From JAOZMY01 sp964577975 (lineage in GTDB: Bacteria > Desulfobacterota > S145-22), in contig CAZOBB010000058.1 in assembly GCA_964577975.1 (NCBI GenBank), positions 62,001 through 126,000 on the forward strand: a stretch of 64,000 bases of DNA. The letters are read 5' to 3'. Position numbers and translations under genes: made by a program. Shown piece by piece: positions 27,616 through 36,097 of this stretch. Position 1 is the stretch's first letter. Each line of letters starts with the position of its first letter. The notes beneath the pieces are model-generated. The model did no database searches and was not told the DNA's origin. It saw nothing but the letters and a program-made list of their open reading frames with translations.

Positions 27616-28785
27616 CTACAACGCCCTTCCCGGCACACCGATGTGGCGCGCAATGACTATCCGCTGAACTTCCGACGTGCCCTCTCCAATCTCAAGAAGC
27701 TTCTGATTCCGATAATACTTCTCCACCCGATACTCATTCATCAAGCCATACCCACCATGGAGCTGGACCGCATGATTCGCGCACATACGGAAGACCTCCG
27801 AACAGACCAATTTGGCCATGGCGGCCTCCTTGGAAAATTCCCGTTCGTTGTCCCGCAGCCAGCAGGCCTTGTAAAGGAGCAACCGGGCCATTTCTATCTG
27901 CGTCGCCATATCCGCCAACTTAAAGGCGTTCACCTGGAAGGACCCGATGGGACGGCCAAACTGTTCTCTCTCGCGCGAATAATTCAGGGCGACTTCAAAT
28001 GCCCCCTGCGCCCCTCCTAACCCCATCGCTCCAATACTCAGACGGCCTCCGTCCAAGGTGGCCAACATTTGATGAAACCCCTCACCTCGGCGGCCAAGGA
28101 GGTTCTCTTCCGGCACCATGCAATCGGTGAAATACAATTCTCCCGTATTGGAAGCCCGCCAGCACATCTTCCCATGCATGGGACGCGCCTCAAAACCCTC
28201 CGTTTCATTGGGAACAAGAATACAACTCAGCTCATTTTTCCCATCCGACCGCTTCCCCGTCACCGCCTGCACCGTGCAGATTCCACTGATTTCCGAGGCC
28301 GAATTCGTAATAAAGATCTTACTCCCGTTAATAATCCAATACCCGTTTTCCAACACCGCCGTCGTCTTCGAAGCCCCCGCGTCGGATCCCGCATTAGGTT
28401 CCGTCAACCCAAAGGAAGCCAGGATTTCTCCACGGCAAAGACGCGGTAGCCATTTCTTTTTCTGCTCCTCGCTCCCGTAATAGTAAATGGGAGAAATGCC
28501 CAGTGAGACCCCCGCCGCCAGGGTCGCGGCCTGAGATCCATCCACGCGGGCAATCTCCTCCACGGAAATGATGTAAGAAAGATATCCCACATCCGTCCCT
28601 CCATATTCCTCCGATACAATCGATCCAAAAAGTCCAAGTTCCGCCATACGACGGGTGAGATGAACCGAAAATTCCTCTTTCTCATCCAACTCCACACAGA
28701 CAGGAAGAATCTCTTTCTCCGCAAATTGGCGCACCATCCGACGCATCATGTCCTGTTCTTCAGTCAAATCAAAGCTTAATCCCAT
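27616..28785 (-). CDS. Acyl-CoA dehydrogenase 1
   Basis: FAD enzyme of 389 residues oxidising an acyl-CoA to its enoyl-CoA and reducing ETF. FGLTEPNAGSDAGAS near residue 125 binds flavin and substrate. The catalytic base position near the C terminus reads EIGEGTSEVQRIVIA, keeping the Glu used by short- and medium-chain and isobutyryl-type enzymes; isovaleryl-CoA dehydrogenases lack it there. I chose ATG 28783-28785 after an AAGGGGGG site rather than an ATG eight codons earlier. It lies between the small mutase subunit and MeaB, so its substrate may be the mutase substrate or product. Confidence 0.9.
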   Translation of the reverse strand: MGLSFDLTEEQDMMRRMVRQFAEKEILPVCVELDEKEEFSVHLTRRMAELGLFGSIVSEEYGGTDVGYLSYIISVEEIARVDGSQAATLAAGVSLGISPIYYYGSEEQKKKWLPRLCRGEILASFGLTEPNAGSDAGASKTTAVLENGYWIINGSKIFITNSASEISGICTVQAVTGKRSDGKNELSCILVPNETEGFEARPMHGKMCWRASNTGELYFTDCMVPEENLLGRRGEGFHQMLATLDGGRLSIGAMGLGGAQGAFEVALNYSREREQFGRPIGSFQVNAFKLADMATQIEMARLLLYKACWLRDNEREFSKEAAMAKLVCSEVFRMCANHAVQLHGGYGLMNEYRVEKYYRNQKLLEIGEGTSEVQRIVIARHIGVPGRAL

Positions 28786-28808
28786 TTTACCCCCCTTATG
28801 CAAATACA

Positions 28809-29216
28809 TTAGTCTCGAGGATGGATGTTTTCCTCAACCCACTTTACGACATCTTCCACCTTCGTGCCTGGCGTGAAAATCTCTAAGATACCATCCGCCT
28901 TTAGCTTGGGAATATCTTCATCCGGAATGATTCCACCGCCAAACACAGGGATATCTTCGGCCCCTCGTTCCTTGAGGATTCGCAGCACTTCACGAAACAG
29001 ATGGTTGTGGGCCCCCGCAAGGCTACTCAAACCAATGACATCCACGTCTTCCTGAATCGCCGCCTCGACAATCTGCTCCGGGCTTTGATGCAATCCTGTA
29101 TAGATAACCTCGAAACCGGCATCACGAAAACCTCGGGCAATAATCTTGGCACCCCGGTCATGCCCATCCAACCCCGGTTTCGCCACCAACACCCTGATTC
29201 TACGTTTCTGCGACAT
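28809..29216 (-). CDS. B12-binding small subunit of acyl-CoA mutase (IcmB-like)
   Basis: A 135-residue cobalamin-binding domain with the base-off/His-on motif DGHDRG at about residues 17-22, then GLHQSPEQIV, GLSSLAGAHNHLF and VFGGGIIPDED, all typical of mutase B12 domains. The large subunit is a separate gene 11 bp upstream. This split arrangement and the length match the IcmB subunit of isobutyryl-CoA mutase as well as archaeal-type methylmalonyl-CoA mutase small subunits. Residue choice in the large subunit favours the former. Confidence 0.9.
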   Translation of the reverse strand: MSQKRRIRVLVAKPGLDGHDRGAKIIARGFRDAGFEVIYTGLHQSPEQIVEAAIQEDVDVIGLSSLAGAHNHLFREVLRILKERGAEDIPVFGGGIIPDEDIPKLKADGILEIFTPGTKVEDVVKWVEENIHPRD

Positions 29217-29227
29217 ATCTCCTCCCC

Positions 29228-30904
29228 CTAAAACATTCCGGGATCACGATAGGTCCCAAAAACTTCACGAAAAACATCACAAATTTCCTGTTCGGTTCCA
29301 TAAACCTTTACCACGTCAATAATATGAGGCATCATATTCTCCTCGCCCTCTGCCGCCTTCCGAAGCCGATCCAAGGCTTTTTTAACCGCATCGTTATCGC
29401 GCGTCTCTTTCAATTTCCTCAAACGTTCGATCTGTTCACTCTCCACCGCTTCATCTATTTTTAAGATCTCAATGGGGGTTTCTACCTCACTCACATACTT
29501 GTTGACCCCCACAATCGTCTTTTTCCCTTCATCCACTTGTTTTTGATAATCATAAGCGGCATTGGCGATTTCCCCCTGCGGATACCCCCGCTCGATCGCC
29601 TCGAGAATCCCTCCCATCTCATCAATCTTATTGATGTACTCCATCGCTTGCGCTTCCATTTTATCGGTTAAGGCTTCGACGAAATAGGATCCCGCCAGCG
29701 GATCGATCGTATTGGTTACACCCGTCTCTTCCGCCAAAATCTGCTGGGTACGCAAGGCGATCGTCACGGCATGCTCACTGGGCAGCGCAAGAACCTCGTC
29801 CAAGGAATTGGTATGCAGGGATTGTGTTCCTCCCAGAACCGCCGCCAATGCCTCGTAGGCCGTACGGACCACATTGTTATACGGTTGTTGAGCAGTCAAA
29901 GAACATCCCGCCGTTTGCGTGTGGAAGCGAAGCATCCAGGATCGAGGATTCTTGGCATGGAAACGCTCCCGCATGACCCTGGACCAAATGCGCCGTGCGG
30001 CCCGATACTTGGCAATCTCCTCAAAGAAGTCGATATGGGCATTGAAAAAGAAGGAAAGACGCGGAGCGAAATCATCCACATTCAATCCCCGCTCGATCGC
30101 CGCCTGCACGTAGGCAATCCCGTCCGCCAGGGTAAAGGCCAGTTCCTGGACTGCCGTAGAACCCGCCTCCCGAATATGATAGCCGCTAATGCTGATGGTA
30201 TTCCATCGCGGCACCTCTTTCGTGCAAAATTCGATGGTATCCACAATCAACCGCATGGAAGGCTTCGGGGGTAACATAAAGGTCTTTTGAGCAATAAACT
30301 CCTTCAGCATGTCATTCTGAATCGTACCCCCTATCTGATCCCGTCGCACTCCCTGCTTCTCCGCCACGGCGATATACATGGCCAACATGATGGAGGCCGG
30401 GGGATTGATCGTCATGGATGTCGTCACTTTGTCTAGGGGTATTCCGTCAAAAAGAACCTCCATATCTGCGAGGGAATCGATGGCAACCCCACATTTGCCC
30501 ACCTCACCCCGTGACATGGGGTGATCCGAATCGTATCCCATCAGCGTGGGCATATCGAACGCGATACTCAGCCCCGTCTCTCCATGGTTGAGCAGGTAGT
30601 GAAAGCGCTGGTTGGTGTCCCGGGCGCTCCCCAAACCGGAAAACATGCGCATGGTCCAAAGGCGCCCGCGATACATCGTCTTGTGAACACCTCGGGTATA
30701 GGGATATTCCCCCGGAAAACCAAGTTTTTCCTCGTAATCGAAGGTAGCAATGGCATTGGGGGTATAAAGCGGGTCGATTTCTTGATCCGACACGGTCGAA
30801 AAACGATCCATCCGCTCCGGATACTTTTCCTTAGCGTCCTCGTACGCCCGGCGCCACGCTTCCTCTTTCTTCTTTAGCGAATCAAGCTTCTTCCCATCCC
30901 ACAT
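29228..30904 (-). CDS. icmA: Large subunit of B12-dependent acyl-CoA mutase, predicted isobutyryl-CoA mutase
   Basis: A 558-residue TIM-barrel mutase that would usually be labelled methylmalonyl-CoA mutase. It aligns without gaps to the P. shermanii enzyme over the key residues, at an offset of one. The catalytic Tyr-His pair is kept (Y242-H243 in SISGYHIREAG). However Tyr89 is Phe88 here (TMRMFSG) and the carboxylate-binding Arg207 is Gln206 (FIAQKTF). Family knowledge: the same two changes (Phe80, Gln198) mark Streptomyces IcmA, and 2-hydroxyisobutyryl-CoA mutase has Ile with Gln. The enzyme therefore probably interconverts isobutyryl-CoA and n-butyryl-CoA. Its neighbours are the B12 subunit, MeaB and an adenosyltransferase. 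Confidence 0.85.
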   Translation of the reverse strand: MWDGKKLDSLKKKEEAWRRAYEDAKEKYPERMDRFSTVSDQEIDPLYTPNAIATFDYEEKLGFPGEYPYTRGVHKTMYRGRLWTMRMFSGLGSARDTNQRFHYLLNHGETGLSIAFDMPTLMGYDSDHPMSRGEVGKCGVAIDSLADMEVLFDGIPLDKVTTSMTINPPASIMLAMYIAVAEKQGVRRDQIGGTIQNDMLKEFIAQKTFMLPPKPSMRLIVDTIEFCTKEVPRWNTISISGYHIREAGSTAVQELAFTLADGIAYVQAAIERGLNVDDFAPRLSFFFNAHIDFFEEIAKYRAARRIWSRVMRERFHAKNPRSWMLRFHTQTAGCSLTAQQPYNNVVRTAYEALAAVLGGTQSLHTNSLDEVLALPSEHAVTIALRTQQILAEETGVTNTIDPLAGSYFVEALTDKMEAQAMEYINKIDEMGGILEAIERGYPQGEIANAAYDYQKQVDEGKKTIVGVNKYVSEVETPIEILKIDEAVESEQIERLRKLKETRDNDAVKKALDRLRKAAEGEENMMPHIIDVVKVYGTEQEICDVFREVFGTYRDPGMF

Positions 30905-30917
30905 CGTCTTTCCCCTC

Positions 30918-31436
30918 TTACAATTCGAATCCTTTACGGGATTCGATTCCTCGATGATAATAATGCTTGATCTCCAACATTTCCGTTACCAAATCGGCCT
31001 CTTTGACAATATCCACAGGCGCGTACCGCCCCGTGAGAACCAGCTCCATCTCCGACGGTCTCCGACGGATAAGGTCCAGCACCTCTTCTTTGGAGACCAA
31101 ACGAAATTCAACCGCCACATTGATTTCATCCAAAATAAGGAGATCCAAATCCGTTTCCAACAGCTTCCATGCCAGGTCCATTCCCCGCCGCGCCCACGCC
31201 CGGTCGACGGCTTCTGGGTTCTGATAGTCCACAAAGGTCTCCCGTCCCATTTGGGTGATGACCAAATCGGGAGCCAGCCGCCGGGCGGTCTTCAGTTCAC
31301 CGTATTCGATGTTTCCCTTCATAAACTGAATCATGTGTACTTTTAGTCCCTGCCCGACAGCCCGCATGGCAAGCCCCAACGCAGCCGTGGTTTTCCCTTT
31401 CCCGTTTCCCGTGTAGACTTGCACCATTCGCGTCAT
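30918..31436 (-). CDS. cobO: Cob(I)alamin adenosyltransferase, CobO/BtuR family
   Basis: A 172-residue P-loop enzyme making adenosylcobalamin. The N terminus VQVYTGNGKGKTTAALGLAMRA carries the P-loop, and LLILDEINVAV near residue 120 is the Walker B region of the CobO family. Adenosylcobalamin is the mutase cofactor, and the gene lies 13 bp upstream of the large mutase subunit and overlaps the HdrA-like stop (ATGA). The arrangement suggests a dedicated cofactor supply for the mutase, not a role in de novo cobalamin synthesis; no other cob genes are present. Confidence 0.9.
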   Translation of the reverse strand: MTRMVQVYTGNGKGKTTAALGLAMRAVGQGLKVHMIQFMKGNIEYGELKTARRLAPDLVITQMGRETFVDYQNPEAVDRAWARRGMDLAWKLLETDLDLLILDEINVAVEFRLVSKEEVLDLIRRRPSEMELVLTGRYAPVDIVKEADLVTEMLEIKHYYHRGIESRKGFEL

Positions 31437-33391
31437 ACGCCTCCCTCCGCCGATGTGACACAGAGGGCGTCGATCTGGGCCAAGAGTTGGTTGTTTTTGA
31501 AATTTCTCAGCTTGATGGCGCCGGACGGACAGGTTGCGCTACACGCCCCACACCCCTTGCACACGGCCTCGTTGACCGTCATCTTTTTATGCACCTCATC
31601 CAATTTGAGGGCCCCGTACACACACACCCGCTCACACAACCCGCATCCTGAACAGACCTCCTCATCCACTTCCGCCACGATGGGGGCGATCGCCACCTTC
31701 CCGGCAAAAAGAGGAATAGCCGCCCGAGAGGCCGCCGCATGTGCGGACGAAACCGTATCCGCGATGTCCCGTGGTCCCTGGCAACAACCCGCCAAGAAGA
31801 TCCCATCCGTATCCGTATCAACGGGGCGAAGCTTAGGGTGCGCCTCCAGAAAAAATCCATCGGCCGAGCGGGAGAGTTTCAAGAGATTCTGAAGGGCATC
31901 CGCACCTTCGGCAGGTTCCATCCCCACCGCCAAAACGACCCAATCGGTAGGCTCCTCCATCATTTCACCCAGAAACGTGTCCTCGAAACGCACGACTGGT
32001 TTGCCGTTTTTGAGAAAGACTTCCGAAACCATGCCGCGGGTGTAATAAATGCGCCTTCTTTGCACTTCGTTGTAAAACTCCTCACACCCTCGACAAAAGG
32101 TTCGCATATCCATGTAGCACACCCGAATTTGGATATCGGGATAACGTTCCTTTACCAATCGAGCCTGCTTCGATGTGAACATACAACAAACCCGGCTGCA
32201 ATAAGGATGATCGATCGTGTGATCTCGCGATCCCACGCAATGGATAAAAGTGATACGGTTCGGACGCTCTCCATTCAGAATCAGTTCCCCCTTCGTCGGA
32301 CCATGTTCGTTCAACAATCTTTCCAACTGAGGACCCGTGATCACCGTGGGAATCTTCCCATAACTCAGTTCAGGTTTTCGTGTGGGATCGAATAGCCGAT
32401 ACCCCGTTGCTACAATAACTACCCCAGCTTCGACTGTTTTCTCCGCCTTCGTCGCCTCAAAAGTTACGGCTTTTTCCGGACATGCCGCCACACAGGCATC
32501 ACACCCCTCTTCCGTAAAATGACGGCACGTCTTCTCATCGATAAAAGCGGTATCAGGCCTATGGGGGGGGGAGGGAAGTACAATGGCCTTACGCGTAGTA
32601 AGTCCCCACGTCTCCTCGTCCGTAACCTCCACGGGACAGACATCAAGGCACGCCCCACAGCGCGTACAGAGGGCTGGATCAACGTAACGAGGGGACAACT
32701 CCACTCTAGCCGTGTAATTTCCCACAAATCCATCAAGTTCCTTCAACTCACAGGACGTCAAGATCTCTATTTTTTCATCGCTTTCAACGGCGTCCAATAG
32801 AGGAAGAAGAAAATCGCTTGCTTGGGCCATGTGCGGAAAGGTGGCGGTCCATTTTGCCACATGCCCCCCTAAATAGGGTTTTCGTTCCACAATGGTTACC
32901 CGAAAACCCGCATCGGCCATATCTCTGGCCGCCGTCAATCCCGCGATGCCTCCTCCTATAACCAACACGGCGGGGATAACCGACGCCTCTTTTTCTTGAA
33001 GCGCTTCTTGAAGATGAACCCGTGATACCGCCGCCGCCACAAGCTCTTTGGCCTTCTCTGTGGCAATCACCCGATCGGAATGAACCCAGGAACATTGCTC
33101 CCGAATATTGGCTTCTTCAAAATAATAGGCGTTGATCCCCCCTTTTTCCATGACCTTTCGAAAGGTAGCTTCGTGCATCCGAGGTGAACACGCCGCGATT
33201 ACCACCCGATCAAGGCGATGCGTAATGATATCGTCCCGCACCATCTCTTGTCCCGGATCAGAACACATGTATTGGTAATCCTTGGCCAAAACGACATCGG
33301 GAAGGGTCCGAGCATAATCTCGCACGGCGGCCACATCCACAACCGACGCGATATTAATTCCACAATGACAGACATACACACCAATTCTCAT
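31433..33391 (-). CDS. HdrA-like iron-sulfur flavoprotein, long form
   Basis: A 652-residue HdrA homologue. It begins RIGVYVCHCG, the N-terminal Cys domain of HdrA. A FAD-binding thioredoxin-reductase-like core follows (IGGGIAGLTAARDMADAGF near residue 145), then ferredoxin motifs CTRCGACLDVCP, CRHFTEEGCDACVAACP, the HdrA-specific CVGSRDHTIDHPYCSRVCC, and a C-terminal pair CSGCGLCERVC and CKGCGACSATC. The CxxC segment that normally follows the GGHMA motif is absent. I chose ATG 33389-33391, which overlaps the preceding hdrA-like stop as ATGA; an upstream start would add 32 residues with no HdrA character. Likely role: flavin-based electron bifurcation or confurcation with the acyl-CoA oxidation enzymes. 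Confidence 0.87.
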   Translation of the reverse strand: MRIGVYVCHCGINIASVVDVAAVRDYARTLPDVVLAKDYQYMCSDPGQEMVRDDIITHRLDRVVIAACSPRMHEATFRKVMEKGGINAYYFEEANIREQCSWVHSDRVIATEKAKELVAAAVSRVHLQEALQEKEASVIPAVLVIGGGIAGLTAARDMADAGFRVTIVERKPYLGGHVAKWTATFPHMAQASDFLLPLLDAVESDEKIEILTSCELKELDGFVGNYTARVELSPRYVDPALCTRCGACLDVCPVEVTDEETWGLTTRKAIVLPSPPHRPDTAFIDEKTCRHFTEEGCDACVAACPEKAVTFEATKAEKTVEAGVVIVATGYRLFDPTRKPELSYGKIPTVITGPQLERLLNEHGPTKGELILNGERPNRITFIHCVGSRDHTIDHPYCSRVCCMFTSKQARLVKERYPDIQIRVCYMDMRTFCRGCEEFYNEVQRRRIYYTRGMVSEVFLKNGKPVVRFEDTFLGEMMEEPTDWVVLAVGMEPAEGADALQNLLKLSRSADGFFLEAHPKLRPVDTDTDGIFLAGCCQGPRDIADTVSSAHAAASRAAIPLFAGKVAIAPIVAEVDEEVCSGCGLCERVCVYGALKLDEVHKKMTVNEAVCKGCGACSATCPSGAIKLRNFKNNQLLAQIDALCVTSAEGGV

Positions 33392-34686
33392 GCCGCACGC
33401 TCCCGTGCCAAGACTGCCATGGCTCGCGAAGCCGCCCCGCTCGCCTGAACCACCGTATCGGGGATGTCCTTCGGGCCCACGCAACATCCCGCCAAATAAA
33501 CTCCCTCAACACCCGACTCCACGGGATCAAGGGGTGAAGGGCCTTGGAAGAAACGATCTTCACCCGTCTGAATGCCCAAAGCCTCGATAACTTCCAGTCC
33601 CTTCCGCTGAACCAAACCCGCAGCCAAAACCACCATGTCCGCTTCTTCCTCAAACGTTTCCCCTAAAAAGGTATCCTCACCTCGGACGTAAAGGGTGTCA
33701 CCCTTCTTGAAAATTTCCGAGATCACACCCCGACGATAGATGATGCCCTCGCTTTGCACCCGCTCGTAAAATTCCTCATACCCCTTTCCAAAGGCACGAA
33801 TATCGATATACGTCACTGTTACTTTGGCATCCGGCACCTTATCTTTCACCAAATGCGCCTGTTTCGCGGTGAACATACAGCAAACACGACTGCAGTATGA
33901 GTTTCCAACGGTGTGGTCCCGTGATCCCACGCACTGGATGAAAAAGACCCTGGAAGGCTTTTTCCCATTGACAACAATCTCCCCCAACGTCGGTCCTGAG
34001 GCACTGCAAAGGCGCTCCACCTCCAGCGCGGTCAGAACCTCCGGATACTTTCCATAGCCATACTCCGGTTTCAATCTCGGGTCAAAAGGGTCATACCCCG
34101 TCGCCACGACAATGGCACCCACGTGGAGCATCAACCTCTTTTCCGCATCCTCAAAATTGATCGCGTCGGCGTCACACGCCAACTTGCACGGTGGGCCTTT
34201 CTTACACTTCCCTCTGCTCAACGTAAGGCAGGTTTCCGGATCAATGGCATATTTGAGCGGCACCGCCTGTGGGAATGCCAGGTAGATGGCTCCCCGTTTT
34301 CCAATCCCCATATCAAAGGCATTTTCAATCCGCCCTTTCATGACGCAGGCCTCGGCACACGCCCCACATCCCGTACAGGCCGCCTCATCCACGTATCTGG
34401 GATGACGAAGAACCTCGACGGAGAAATCACCCGCTTTCCCTTCAATCTTGGTCACCTCGCTCAATGTGTAAAGACGTATATTCGGATGCTGGCCCACACT
34501 GACCATTTTGGGGGTCAGAATGCAGGAAGAACAATCCAAGGTGGGAAACACCTTGTCCGTCTGGGCCATGTGCCCCCCAATTGTAGGTTCCTTTTCTACC
34601 AAATGGACGATAAACCCCGCATCAGCCATGTCCAACGACGCCTGAATTCCCGCTATACCCCCACCGATGACCAAGACATCTTTCAT
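33388..34686 (-). CDS. HdrA-like flavoprotein, short form (QmoA-like)
   Basis: A 432-residue HdrA/QmoA-type protein. The FAD-binding start VIGGGIAGIQASLDMADAG is at residues 5-23, and GGHMAQTDKVFPTLDCSSC keeps the Cys pair missing from its partner. A ferredoxin motif CTGCGACAEAC is near residue 105, an irregular Cys group (CLTLSRGKCKKGPPC) near 150, and CVGSRDHTVGNSYCSRVCC near 250. It lacks the N-terminal CxCG domain and the C-terminal ferredoxin of the long form, so the two look complementary. Their ATGA overlap implies equimolar synthesis as subunits of one soluble complex. Confidence 0.87.
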   Translation of the reverse strand: MKDVLVIGGGIAGIQASLDMADAGFIVHLVEKEPTIGGHMAQTDKVFPTLDCSSCILTPKMVSVGQHPNIRLYTLSEVTKIEGKAGDFSVEVLRHPRYVDEAACTGCGACAEACVMKGRIENAFDMGIGKRGAIYLAFPQAVPLKYAIDPETCLTLSRGKCKKGPPCKLACDADAINFEDAEKRLMLHVGAIVVATGYDPFDPRLKPEYGYGKYPEVLTALEVERLCSASGPTLGEIVVNGKKPSRVFFIQCVGSRDHTVGNSYCSRVCCMFTAKQAHLVKDKVPDAKVTVTYIDIRAFGKGYEEFYERVQSEGIIYRRGVISEIFKKGDTLYVRGEDTFLGETFEEEADMVVLAAGLVQRKGLEVIEALGIQTGEDRFFQGPSPLDPVESGVEGVYLAGCCVGPKDIPDTVVQASGAASRAMAVLARERAA

Positions 34687-34731
34687 GAATGGTCCTCTCT
34701 TGAACGACCGGTACCCAGCCGAAAACCGAAA

Positions 34732-34766
34732 ACTTCAGACTTCAGACTTCGGTCTTCGGACTTCAG
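34732..34766. repeat. Five tandem copies of a 7-bp unit
   Basis: ACTTCAG, ACTTCAG, ACTTCGG, TCTTCGG and ACTTCAG follow each other without gaps in the 150-bp space between acyl-CoA dehydrogenase 2 and the short HdrA gene. This is a minisatellite in an otherwise compact operon. Copy number may vary between strains. Confidence 0.8.
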
Positions 34767-34836
34767 GCCCGCCATCCTCTTCGCGGTTCCACCCACGGTG
34801 TAATGCTTCGATCTCATACCGGGATTTCGTCCCCCT

Positions 34837-35991
34837 CTACTTAAACCTTCCCACAATCGTCGAGGCAATGGTATTTTTCTGGATCTCGCGGGTACCCTCG
34901 TAGATCTCCGTAATCTTCGCATCCCGATAAAACCGTTCCACTTCGTTTTCCATGATATACCCATACCCACCATGCATTTGGATTGCCTCGTCACACACCT
35001 CCACGGCGGTTCTTCCTGCCGTCATCTTTGCCATTGATGTGAGCACCGGATCGATTCTCCCTTGGTCGTAATTCCACGCAGCCTTGTAAACAATGAGCCT
35101 CGCCAGTTCCACCCGCGTCGCCATATCCGCCGCCTTGTGCTGATTAACCTGAAAGGCGGCGAGTTTTCGACCGAACTGCGTCCGCTCTTTGATATAGGCG
35201 AGAGTTCGATCCAACGCCCCTTGCGCAATACCCAAGGCCTGTGCGGCAATCTCGACACGGCTCTCGTCAAAGAACTCCAACACCTGATAAAAGCCTCGAC
35301 CTTCCTTCCCGATGAGATTCCCCGCCGGAATTCGCACGTTGTTGAGATAGACCTCACAGGTGGAGGTCATCTTCAACCCCATCTTGTCTTCGATCTCCAC
35401 CGCCTCGAACCCCTCCACGTCCGTGGGGACAATGAAGGTGCTCTGGCCCCGGTAGGTAGGAGAAGCTTCTTCATCCGTTTGGCAAAGCACAATGAGAAAA
35501 TTGGCTATGCCTCCATTTGTAATGAAGGTTTTCGAACCATTGATAACGTACACGTCCCCCTCTTTCACCGCCGTGGTATTCATGAAGGTGATATCGCTCC
35601 CGTGATCCGGTTCCGTGTACCCTCCTCCCGAGATATACTCACCAGAGGCAACCTTCGGAAGATACGCCTTTTTCTGTTCCTCGGAGCCAAAACGCATAAC
35701 GACCTCCGATGAGAAATCGGACAAGACCACGGCACTACCGATTCCGGAATCTTTCCGGCAAAACTCCTCCACGATCAAGGCGTTCTCGAAGATTCCATAT
35801 CCTTGCCCACCATATTCTTCAGGAAAGTGGATTCCAATGAACCCCAATTGACAGGCCTTTTTTCGGATCTCGAAAGGAAATTGATGCGACCTTTCCAGCT
35901 CCATCGCGAGTTGCGGATCGAATTCCCCTTCCGCAAATTCCCGCGCCGCCTTGATTATCTCTTTCTGCTCCATGTTGAGTTCAAAATCCAT
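34837..35991 (-). CDS. Acyl-CoA dehydrogenase 2
   Basis: FAD-dependent dehydrogenase of 384 residues. GGGYTEPDHGSDITFM near residue 125 is the flavin/substrate loop, and ITEIYEGTREIQKNTIA near the C terminus keeps the catalytic Glu. I chose ATG 35989-35991 (MDFELNMEQKE), preceded by GGGAGAG; the frame is open for 29 more codons but without family similarity. It lies directly between etfA and the HdrA-like pair, which argues that its electrons pass through ETF to them. Chain length or branching preference cannot be read from sequence. Confidence 0.9.
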   Translation of the reverse strand: MDFELNMEQKEIIKAAREFAEGEFDPQLAMELERSHQFPFEIRKKACQLGFIGIHFPEEYGGQGYGIFENALIVEEFCRKDSGIGSAVVLSDFSSEVVMRFGSEEQKKAYLPKVASGEYISGGGYTEPDHGSDITFMNTTAVKEGDVYVINGSKTFITNGGIANFLIVLCQTDEEASPTYRGQSTFIVPTDVEGFEAVEIEDKMGLKMTSTCEVYLNNVRIPAGNLIGKEGRGFYQVLEFFDESRVEIAAQALGIAQGALDRTLAYIKERTQFGRKLAAFQVNQHKAADMATRVELARLIVYKAAWNYDQGRIDPVLTSMAKMTAGRTAVEVCDEAIQMHGGYGYIMENEVERFYRDAKITEIYEGTREIQKNTIASTIVGRFK

Positions 35992-36097
35992 ACGCTCTCC
36001 CGTTTTTTTGGTTTGTTTGGTCCATCTCAATTCCCCTGCTGGCGGGTTACATCCGCGCAAGGAGACCTGAGGAAACAAGATGAACGAAAGAAACGAT

